A stretch of DNA of 64,000 nucleotides from Eriocheir sinensis (lineage: Eukaryota > Arthropoda > Malacostraca > Decapoda > Varunidae), in contig NC_066520.1 of the NCBI RefSeq assembly GCF_024679095.1, positions 17,791,831-17,855,830 of the forward strand, written 5' to 3'. Made by a program: the position numbers and the translations under genes. Shown here one piece after another: positions 14,082 through 24,333 of the stretch; within the stretch, counting starts at the first letter, position 1, and the number at the start of each line of letters is the position of its first letter. The notes under the pieces were generated by a model, which worked only from the letters and a program-made list of their open reading frames with translations, made no database searches and was not told the DNA's origin.

Positions 14082-14275
14082 GTGCCCGAGCCCGTGCCCG
14101 AAGCGGTGTTGTGCAAGGACTCGACACCGTCCTCCATCAACGCCATCTTCACGCCGCCTGTCAACAACCAGTTCGACCCCAACAACGAAACGCCCGCCTT
14201 CAACTTCTACGACAACGACCTTCCTGCCAAGATGGACACCGAGGAGGCCGCCACGCCCGCCTCTTTGGGTCTTCA

Positions 14276-14276
<1 letters not shown>
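14082..14276 (+). CDS. PP2C/PPM-family phosphatase, second visible exon (linker)
   Basis: This exon encodes 65 residues starting VPEPVPEAVLCKDSTPSSIN, Pro/Asn/Asp-rich and ending in ASLGLQ. It has no known domain and begins the long C-terminal extension beyond the catalytic fold. The acceptor is CATACAG and the donor CAG|GTGAGA. Both ends are phase 0, matching the exons on either side. The donor's GTGAGA is also the first unit of a GA microsatellite. Confidence 0.8.
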
Positions 14277-14335
<59 letters not shown>

Positions 14336-14371
14336 TGAGGGTAGGCTAAGTTAGGCAACGTTAAGTTACGT

Positions 14372-14470
<99 letters not shown>

Positions 14471-14512
14471 AGTTTATGCTAAGTTAGGCAAGGGTAAATT
14501 AGGTTAGGTTAT

Positions 14513-14576
<64 letters not shown>

Positions 14577-14606
14577 AGGTTAGGTTAGGTTATAGTTTGG
14601 TTAGGT

Positions 14607-14697
<91 letters not shown>

Positions 14698-14863
14698 AGG
14701 TTAGGTTAGGTTAGGTTATAGTTTGGTTAGGTTATAGTTTGGTTAGGTTAGAGAGAGAGAGTGAGAGAGAAGTTAGGTTAGGTTAGAGAGAGAGAGAGAA
14801 GCAGACAGACTAAACATTGCCCTTCTTTTCTCTAACCATCCTCCTTTCTCCTGACCCTCGCAG
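14277..14863 (+). repeat. Intron made of (GA)n blocks separated by TTAGG-type telomeric repeats
   Basis: The 587-base intron is nearly all (GA)n in at least five blocks (14278-14331, 14373-14468, 14516-14574, 14610-14694, 14752 onward). They are separated by short GGTTA runs such as GTTAGGTTAGGTTAGGTTA and by TTATAGTTTGGTTAGGTTA. TTAGG is the arthropod telomere unit and also a common decapod pentanucleotide microsatellite. A pyrimidine tract and CTCGCAG acceptor close the intron. Confidence 0.9.
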
Positions 14864-15008
14864 ATGCAGCAGGAGCCCATGGAGGGTAGCGAGGCGCCTA
14901 ACCTGTCCGCCGCCCGTGACTCCGACTCCGACGAAGGTATTGCCGCCCAGGGGGACAACGAACAGGCCTTCAACCCCCACGAGGCGCCCACGCCCACCGC
15001 CGAGGAGG
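14864..15008 (+). CDS. PP2C/PPM-family phosphatase, third visible exon (acidic linker)
   Basis: This exon encodes 48 residues starting MQQEPMEGSEAPNLSAARDS, with a DSDSDE stretch that is a plausible casein kinase 2 target by consensus. The acceptor is CTCGCAG. The donor is GAGG|GTGAGT, leaving one base (phase 1) that joins the TT opening the exon at 30515 to give Val. The initial ATG is internal to the transcript and is not a start codon. Confidence 0.8.
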
Positions 15009-15344
15009 GTGAGTATGCAAACTAGACTGTAGACTACGCGATGCTACGCCCAAACCTCTTTATTTTATCTCTTTTTTTTCCTGTTGTACACTACCAGACT
15101 TGCGTATCAATAGACTGGTTCGCCGTTGTTTGTTTGTTTGTTTCTCTCCATTTTGTTGTTCTTTTTTTCCTGTGATTTGTTTTCTTTGCTTATAAATAGA
15201 CATGTTCGCCGTCCTTTGTTTTTGTGGTTTGTTTGTCTCTCTTTTGTTTTTTCTTTTTTCCGTTTTCTTTGGTAATCCATTCGTGCGTGTTATTTCGCTT
15301 ACCATCCGTTCTTCATTTTTTTTCCTTCCGCCGTTTGTTCTGCT

Positions 15345-15780
15345 CGTTCTTTTATATTTTTCTTCATTCATGCATGCAATTTCTTACGTTCCGTCCTTCC
15401 TTCGATCGCTCTTTCCTTTCGTTCTTTTATATTTTTCTTCATTCATGCATGCTATTTCTTACGTTCCGTCCTTCCTTCGATCGCTCTTTCCTTTCGTTCT
15501 TTTATATTTTTCTTCATTCATGCATGCTATTTCTTACGTTCCGTCCTTCCTTCGATCGCTCTTTCCTTTCGTTCTTTTATATTTTTCTTCATTCATGCAC
15601 GCAATTTCTTACGTTCCGTCCTTCCTTCGATCGCTCTTTCCTTTCGTTCTTTTATATTTTTCTTCATTCATGCATGCAATTTCTTACGTTCCGTCCTTCC
15701 TTCGATCGCTCTTTCCTTTCGTTCTTTTATATTTTTATTTATCCATGCATGCTCTTTCTTACGTTCCGCTCTTCCTTCTT
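15345..15780. repeat. 75-bp minisatellite, about six copies
   Basis: Successive copies begin at 15345, 15420, 15495, 15570, 15645 and 15720 with CGTTCTTTTATATTTTTCTT. The middle copies differ only by single bases, and the last is degenerate. Because the period is a multiple of three, long open frames of 221-224 codons run through it in two frames. These are not protein evidence. Confidence 0.95.
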
Positions 15781-16655
15781 TTCCTCCGTCCTTTCTTCCG
15801 CCTGTTCTTTTTTTCACATTTTTCTTTCTACCTTTTTCCTCCTTGTTCATTCGTCTTCAGGGGCTAAATTATTGCGTGTTTTCATTCCTTTGGTCTGACC
15901 TTGATCGCCCCCGCCTGCAACACCGCCTCTCAGACCGCTACAATACCACCACAACTGATTCTTAACATGGAGAAGTGGAAAGTGTAGTTGTGCAAAATAG
16001 TAGTGGTGGTGGAGGGAAGTGGTCTCCTTTGGTTAGTCTCTTGTTGCTAACTTGACGATAGGAGTAAAAAAAAAAAGTGTAAATATATAAGTAATGCACT
16101 GAGAAAGAAAAAGTCCACCTGGCAACTCCATTTTTATTTTCGTATATATCTTCTGTATTTGCGTGTATGTATCTTGCCTCCACCATCTCCTTCCGTCTTT
16201 CTTATAAGGTAACTCGTCCACCTTTTCTGTAAATAAAATCTGAATAAGTCCTCTAGTCTCGGCTGTTTCAAAGGTGGGCGTGTGACCTCCGTAGGCTTGT
16301 TTACTCGTGTTGTCAAAATGTTATGTCTCGTTTGCAAGTTCAGTCTAGTCATGGCAGCGTTGTAGTTCTTTCCTTCCTTCACATCATCAGCCTCCCTTCC
16401 TCCCTCTGTATTCCTTGAATCGCTTGCTTATAATAAAAAAAAATTGCTGGGGAGGTATTGTGAAGCATGACACTCGCATACGAAAAACCTTGTTACGCCC
16501 AAACACGGAGGGGAAGAAGGAAAAAAAGAATATGTGTAAGTATGTCAGACGCCCCTGGTCCAAGGTCGCCCCCACCAAGCCTTCAAGTCCCTCAAGCGAC
16601 GAAGCTCAGCCCACGCATGGCACTCACTGACCTTGGCTGTCGTGGTGCCTGCGTT

Positions 16656-16659
<4 letters not shown>

Positions 16660-16690
<31 letters not shown>
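16660..16690. repeat. (CA)n microsatellite
   Basis: About 15 CA units. Confidence 0.95.
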
Positions 16691-16692
<2 letters not shown>

Positions 16693-17759
16693 TCACGCAC
16701 GCAGGTTCAGCGCTATCGTGTTACATGTTCTTGGCGTCGAGTTCTCTGTGAATAGTCATGATGTAGACCAGATGGGACGCCTATTTCTAGTGTTCTGTTT
16801 CTGCGAAGTAAAATGGTTATAGATGTGTAATTATACCAGCTTTCCATCCCTTTTTCTATTTTTCAAGGGGTTCATTATTCATTGTTATGCCTTTACGTTT
16901 TCCTAATTAATTATCGCTCTTAATCAGTAACGTAATTAAAGAAACCTGACCTGATACCAGTCTACAATATCGGTGCTTTATTTATAAGGATGCGGCTTTA
17001 CATAGTAGTTGTGCTTCGATAGATTGAGCGATGTATCTTTTTTTTGCAATTTTAAAGTTATGCGTCATTGGAGATTGCTTAAGTGTTGATATAGATACGA
17101 GTGTTAACAGATAAAGAGAACATTTTCTTGTTTCTTATCGTTTCGTGTGTCTGTTAGGGATTGTGTGTTTTTATTTATTTAGGAGAGGAGGTAAAGGAGA
17201 AGAGATTGGGGGAGGTGAAGACACAATAGGAAAGATGAGAGAAATAAGAATGTGTGAGTAATAAGTGTTTATCTACATATGGGAGAGAGTGGGGAGAAGG
17301 CGAAAAGGGAAAGCAAACTAATTATTAAAAGGAAGGAGTATATAATTTTACGGGTGGAAGAGAGAGCCTGACGTTTGAATACATGTGACCTGACCCCATC
17401 GTTCCCCTACCCCAGCCCCTCCCACCCTGCACCTACAATCACCTCACGTCACCTGACTTTACCTCTCTTTGTCTTAAGGGGAGTAGCACCGTTGGCTTCG
17501 GTAGCACTGCTTGCCACCTGACCTTAATTAGACAGCCACACCTGAACCCTAATCTCAAAACCACTCTCCTTTTCTCTGATGATTGACCTGGCCTGTCCTC
17601 ATCCCTTCCCCCTCTGTCTCCTCCTCCCCCTCATAGTCACTTAATCTCTTCCTTCACTCCGCCGCGCTTTCATCATCTCCAGCCTCCCTTCCCTCTATGT
17701 CTCCTCCTCATACCCGCCTTACCCTCCCCTTTCTAGTCACTTAATCCACTCCCCCGCCC

Positions 17760-17790
<31 letters not shown>

Positions 17791-18666
17791 CCCTATCCCT
17801 TCATCTTCTCCAGCCCCGCTCTTCTCAGCCTTACCTGACCCGCCCTTATACCTGAGTCACCTGCCTCTCACCTGCACCCTAATTACCCCGCTGATACGAA
17901 ATTTTATTCACTTTTTTATTTTATTTGTTTATCTTTACCTGTTTTTTCAAGTCTTTAAAGCGTTTTCTATATAGTCACCATGTTTTTTTTCTTTTCATTT
18001 TCGATAAGAATACGATGATTAGGATTTGTTTAAGTATGACGGCTTGTTCGTGTTATTATTATCTACGGAAAGAGAGGCTGAACAGTGATTAAAAGGTCCA
18101 TTGAGTAAAAAAAATGAACGGTTCCTTTGTATAATGATAATAGAAGCGATAATGATCAAATATTAGTTCCTGAAGTGCCCTGTTTCCTATATCCATCTTG
18201 TCATTGCTTGTCTATTAGTGTATTGAATAGTTTAGTGTGGGTTGATCATGGCTCTTTCCTTTTTCTTTTTTTTTTTTTTTACACTGCACTTTTTTTTCTT
18301 CCTTTCCTCCTCAAAAACTCATCAATACTGTGAAGAGTTGTCAACCGCCGCCGGCACCGTTCACGCCTCACTCCCTGGCCATGAACCTCAGTCCGTCCGA
18401 CCGTTGTCTGTCCGTTCTTCCCGAGTCGGTTGGCGTGACGATTTTTTTATTATTATTTTTCCTTTATTTTGTCAACGTGACCTTCCACTCTTGATCGGCC
18501 AAGCAAGTGGACGGAGCTTCCCTGGGGTGGAGTCAAGATTCCACACTCGCTTCCTGATTGTATTGGTTCTAGTTATGTCATTTTACCTACTTTTAATTAT
18601 TTTCCATTTTCTTCGTTGCTTCGGGAAGGCTTAACGAGATATGAATTTGTTTTTGATTGTCTAGAT

Positions 18667-18851
18667 TCTATGGCCGGTTTTCTCAGACGCTTCCCACTCT
18701 CACATCAACAACTTCCAAAGACCGAAATTGAGATGAATCGCGTTCTTGTGAGTGTTTTCTTACATTCACGGTACAGAAACTTTGTCATGCTGTCACCGGG
18801 GTCATAAAACTACCCATGGAAATGCCCACACAACCTCTACGAAAGCCTTAT

Positions 18852-18909
<58 letters not shown>

Positions 18910-18930
18910 TGGACGCTGAAATGTTTAAGA
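18667..18930 (-). repeat. SINE-like repeat copy with an internal (TG)n expansion
   Basis: The plus strand reads TTTTCTCAGACGCTTCCCAC, a CTCACATCAACAACTTCC block, a CACCGGGGTCATAAAACTAC block and CTACGAAAGCCTTATCATG. It then enters a 54-base TG tract (18854-18907) and resumes with CTTGGACGCTGAAATGTTTA. In other copies the same point is only TGTGTG before CTTGGGCGCC, so the microsatellite grew inside the repeat. Confidence 0.8.
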
Positions 18931-19373
18931 AGCCGGACATATATCGTGAGGTTCTTCCCCCGTTCTCTTATAATCAGGTTTCAGTTCAGTTCAGTTTCCT
19001 TCCGTGTGAGTGAAACGGGCCATGACGCAGCGCAGATCGAAGTAATTAGTCCACCGGGTTGTCATGTTTTTTGTTCCCTGTTTTTGTTCTGCCGCTGGTC
19101 GGGTCGTGGGGTAAGGAGGGATGGGGGGAGGGGAGGAGGGAAGATAGGCACGCCGGTTGATTTCCTGATGAGGTGAACACTGCAGCAACGGGCGACACGC
19201 GTGATGAGTGTTGCTTTTCCTGAACCACACCCGGAAGTCATAAGAACATAAGAACAAGTCGCCCCTACACGTCACTGGAGTCATGAAGGAGTTACACAAT
19301 AGTTCAAAGGGGAAGAAAGAGACCCAGAAAAAAGTGTCTTAAGTTCATCTCGTGTCTTTTTTGTGATTGACGT

Positions 19374-19645
19374 GACCTAATTATTATATATGATTTGTAA
19401 CTTGGGAACAAAACATGCGAGGAATTTTAATGAACGAAAAAATATATGAATGACCAAAAACTGAAAGAAAACATTGAAGCATTAACCAAAATTAGACTAC
19501 TCCCATATTTTCTCTTTTTTTAATTGGATTGGACACAATTATTATATATGATCTGCAACTTGAGAGAAAAAACATGCAAGCAATTTTAATGAACAAAAAA
19601 AAATGTAAATAAACAAAAAGCTGAAAATGAAGCAAAATTAGACTG
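19374..19645. repeat. Two-copy tandem duplication (about 145 bp)
   Basis: Both copies contain AATTATTATATATGAT(T/C)TG(T/C)AACTTG, ACATGC(G/A)AG(G/C)AATTTTAATGAAC and AAAAACTGAAA or AAAAAGCTGAAA in the same order and spacing. Confidence 0.75.
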
Positions 19646-19892
19646 TCCCCTATTTTGTGTAGTTTCCATTGTTTCACTTCCAACCCTTTGTTACGAAATG
19701 TGTTGTAATGTCTGTTCTTGGCCTTTGACAAATGGGAATGGGTCACACGTGCAGGAATGTTGAATAGGAGAGCCACACGCAACCCCTAATATAATAGTTG
19801 GCGTGGCAGGGTGGAAAGGGACCTCGCTCCTCGTCACTGGTAGGGGTTAGCAAGGGAGTGGCCTGGGAGTGTATATATACGTATTAGGTCAA

Positions 19893-20076
19893 TATTGTCA
19901 GACGCTTCCGCTTCTCACATCAACTATTTCCAAGGAGATCAGTCGGGTTCTAATGAGTGGTATTTTAGGTTCGTGATACAGAAGAAGGGGCAAAAACGAT
20001 CCTTGGAAATGCCCAAAATTCCTATGAAAGTCTTGTCAAATGTGTGCTGGGGCGCCGAAATGTTTGAGAATATGGT
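19893..20076 (-). repeat. SINE-like dispersed repeat copy
   Basis: The plus strand reads GTCAGACGCTTCCGCTTCTC, CATCAACTATTTCCAAGG, GATCAGTCGGGTTCTAATGA, GAAATGCCC, CTATGAAAGTCTTGTCAAAT and GGCGCCGAAATGTTTGAGAA. It is one of the least rearranged copies of the family. Confidence 0.85.
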
Positions 20077-20787
20077 CTGTAGCCTCTGAGATGGGTTAGC
20101 AAGGGAGTGTCTCAGGGGTCGAAGGAGTGTGGGGATTAGGAAGGTGTGGTATGCTGCCCCTCCCCTCCCCAATATCCCCTCCACACAGCTGAACACAGGC
20201 GGGGCTGACCTCCCTGTGCCGGCTGTTTATCATGCGGTGCTTCACGGAAAAGTGTGTCACGACTGGCTCGTTGAAGGCGTTACGACGAGGGTTGCAATTT
20301 GATTTAATTACCCTGTTCTATATTCCTGTATTATTTTAGGGGGGAGACGTCTTAAAAAGTTTCTGCTTCGTTAAGGTATGATTTTTTTTTTTTTTTCAAC
20401 AAGGGTACATAGGTATAGAACATATTAGAAAGGCATAGAACATGTTAATAGGGCATGTTTTGTGAGTCTGGGAGCGGCCCTTCCTTTAAATGTTGCGTGA
20501 GTATATCCTGCACCGGCTAGATTAACATTAACCTCTCTCCTTTGGCCGCTCATTTATATTTGGTATCATAGGAACTTCTGAACTGGCTTTATTTTCTGTT
20601 TGTTTTACCCTTGAGTTGTTTCATCTACTGTAAAGTGTAATAACCCCTCTGCCACAATTTTCCTTCCCGGCTTTACACTTATCACAACTTTACATCGCTT
20701 CGGAACGGTCCCTAACATGGCGAGTATAGCGACAAATAATCATGTTCCTGAAAAATCATGATTATTTTCAGATTGTATGGGAAGAAA

Positions 20788-20930
<143 letters not shown>

Positions 20931-21322
20931 CTTCCTAAATAGAATGTCAGCTAATTCAACAAAGAAAATAACAAGCAGGAAAAGATTCTCGACTGTATGG
21001 ACACGTCATCTGTATTTTAATCGCTGTTTTCCTTCGTGGGACCAAACAAAGGTGTGTGTTCGTGTGTGTGTCGTCCATGGTGTCGTGTGTACGGTGCAGT
21101 GGCGGTGTTGCACTCGAGAACCTGCAGCGCCGCACCTGACGATCGATGCAACCCGCGGGACTTCAGGTCACAGGGCATGTGGGGGACACAGCACGATTGT
21201 TATTCTCGATCGTAGGAATGCTGTTGCGACTATTGTTTCGAAAGCGTAGTAGAAAGCAGAATAGCGTTAGGCACTTTGAACGCCGTGTTAGTATTTGTTA
21301 ACTGTTGTGTGGCTAGTTTGGC

Positions 21323-21353
<31 letters not shown>

Positions 21354-22265
21354 CTTGCGACGGAGTTAATTAGAAGTGTTGGGTTTTCACGGTTAATTAA
21401 ATCGACGTATTGCACTAGAAACTCAGTCGTAAGAAAATATATAGAAAGGTCAATAAAACCAATTAATCGAGGCTTCAAAAACAGGTCAAAAGGGCAAATC
21501 ATCCACATTACTGTTAATTAATACTTGTACGAAATTAAAAGGTCAGGCGATACCATAATATCTTGAAAGTTTAAGAGAAAGCAGACTATGAGAGAAAGTT
21601 GCAGTCACTAAGTATATTATAAAGAAACGTAAGTCTACTAGTTAGCAACCATTACGGCTCTTTAGCTCTAATTAACACAACAGTACTCCAGGGCAAGTGA
21701 AATGAAGTAAATATAATAAAATGCAGAACAAAATGATGTGAAATTCCGTAGAACCGGCAGAGGAGGAGAGCGAAATAGATAGGTGGATAGATACATAGGG
21801 AAAGAGGGAGACAGTGTAGCGTGCATCATAGCAGTTTATAACAATGTCCTTCATAATAACCAAAATTGATATAACGTAACGACCCGGTAAACAGCCACTT
21901 CTCGTCCTCCTCCCCGTTGCATGTGCTCCATCAGAGGCTTAGATTACCGGCCTTATCCATGCGCGAAATGCCAATGAACTGATGGCAACGGACGCGAGCC
22001 TGTTTTTGGTTGCCTCGCCGTTTCCTTGATCTTTCTTCCGTCATGGTGAAACTCTCGCACAAAATAGAGGACAAAAATGATTAATGGAAAAAAAAGTGCT
22101 CGCTCGCTTCACGGTCGCTGCTGCAAACTCGCTTCGTGGGGATGATAGGGAGTTTGATAGTGTTTGTTTTGTTGTGAATGTGACGATGGAGATTTGCGTG
22201 ACGTTGGATAAGGAATAGAACGACGAATTTCAATAGAGGAAGTGAAGGGGAAACCAGACTTTGAA

Positions 22266-22269
<4 letters not shown>

Positions 22270-22354
<85 letters not shown>
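22270..22354. repeat. (GA)n microsatellite
   Basis: About 42 uninterrupted GA units. Confidence 0.95.
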
Positions 22355-22357
<3 letters not shown>

Positions 22358-23759
22358 TGGAGGGATGAAGGGAACATTAAAGATACAAAAATGGGATGTA
22401 TTAAATTTAACGAGATACTACATAAAATGACACGTTAAGGACAGCAAGAAGTGAAGTGAAACAAAGCGTTGGAGGAAGGACTCGTGGTATGGCGGGGCAT
22501 GTCGTGACACTAACATAAGAACATAAGGAAACTGCAAGAGGCCGGGTGGCTGACAAGTTCTGTGAAATTTATGAAGCACAGGATAGGGGAGAATAAGACA
22601 AGTTTAACGACAGCAAGTGAAGTTAAACAAGGCGTTGAGGGGAGGATGGTCATGAAGGAGAGGGGCAAGGCCATGGCGTGACGAGTGGGTGGAGACGGGC
22701 AGGAAGAAGGGAGGGAAGAGGCAAGGAAGAGGACGCAGTAGTCGCCTCCTTTGTTATTGTGGCGAACCAGACCACGTGGAAAGATGCCTCCCTCGCCATC
22801 CCCTCTCTCCTCCTCCTCCTTCCCACGTTCTTCCTTGGCCATTCCATCCTCCCCTCCGGCTCCACCTCCCTCTCTCCCCCTCCTTCACTCCGTCCTTCAC
22901 CTGCCCACCCTCCCGTCACACCTCACCTTTCCACCCCCCTCCTCTCCCTTACTTCACTTTCCACCCTCCGCGTCTTCCTCCCCCCCCCCCCCCACCACCA
23001 CAAAACATGCCATCTTCTTCCCCCTCCTTTGCCCCACCTTTCTCTCGCTTCCTCCTCCTCCTCCTTTAACGTTCAGCCCCAGTCACTCCCCGCTGCCTAA
23101 TCTGCCTCCCTCTTTCCCCACGCCCATCTCCTCCCACTTCAATCCACTTCCTTCCCTCCCCATCCATGTCTCGGTTTTTTTGTTTGTTTGTTTGTGGTAT
23201 GTTAAAGAGGGTATGAAGTAGCTGTGAACACGTGGCTAAAAGGCGGGTTAGAGTGATTATGAAGTTTGTATTTCTCTTTCTTTTTTATTTATTTTTCTCA
23301 GCATCGACCTCGTATTATTTTCTTTCCTATTTTTCTCTTTTTTATTATTTTTCTTCAAAGGTAAGGTGCGTTCGTTGAGGGTAACAAGGCTTAGCGGGAC
23401 ACATGGCGACGGGTTCTCCTAAGCCTACAGCTCGGTCAGGTAGACTTGCTCCGCGCCCTTTCTCTCCCTCTACGCCGCTCGCTGTTTTCAGTCATGGTCA
23501 CACCGCGTCCGTTGTTATTACCTTACACCTTCCTTTTCATGGCCAAGCCTCCTCTATCATACTTGTCATCGTCTATTTTTCCTTGTTTCCTTCTTAATCC
23601 GTCCACGCCTCCTTCTTGCCCAAGGCTCCCACACCCGACTGATCCCGTGTGAGGTCCATCCCCCTCAGCCCCAGTTTCCCTTCCGCTCCCCCACCCCCAC
23701 ATTGCTCCACCTCATTCGGCCGCAACCGCCCTCCAGGTGTTACTAACTCCTCAGGGAGA

Positions 23760-24333
23760 GTGGTCAGAGGTCTTGTGTCTCTTTCATCTCTCATCTCGGC
23801 TCATTCAGTGTCGCGGTGCTCCCCTTGTCGGACGCCGCTGATCAGCCTTCCGATCGAGTGTGCTGAGTGTGCTCATTACTCCCGCGTTGCCGCCGTGCGT
23901 GGATTGTTACCTAGCTGTGCCGCGGGGATATTAAGGACACTAGAAGACCGGCTGGAGTCTTGAGAGGGCTTCTGCTCCTTGGTTAACGTGATTAGTGAGA
24001 GCGACGTAAGGACGTGCGTGGCCAGATACGAGAAAACTTTCATCTGCCTCTGTGCCTCCGCGTGTGTTTGGAAACTTATCGTATTTATCCTGACACTCAA
24101 CCCGCCTCGCAGTGCTTCAGAACGATATTTGCAAGCACAGGCATATCTGCTGGAGGAAGGACTTGCCCTGTGTTGTGGTGTGTGCGTTGGTCGGGGTCAA
24201 GCCGCCAGTGTTAAAAAGTTGTTGACAATCAAAATAACTGTTTGGTGCCACTCAATATAAACAGTCTAGTGCCACTCCTATTATACGTCTCTAATAACAT
24301 TATTTTGGAAAGTGATTGTGAGTGCACGGCGTG
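23760..24333 (+). promoter_or_regulatory. Possible promoter and 5' leader of the nested intronless gene
   Basis: This stretch is visibly richer in CpG than the surrounding intron. It contains TTCAGTG at 23805-23811, which fits the arthropod initiator TCAKT. A TATAAA lies at 24256-24261, about 75 bases before the chosen ATG. No downstream promoter element is correctly spaced from the initiator. Either element would give a leader, of about 525 or 45 bases respectively. This is a weak prediction from consensus matches only. Confidence 0.25.

Noticed and set aside
15202..15898. Two Phe/Ser/Leu-rich frames of 221-224 codons that look like membrane proteins
   Set aside because: They are the translation of the 75-bp minisatellite; the hydrophobicity comes from T-rich DNA.
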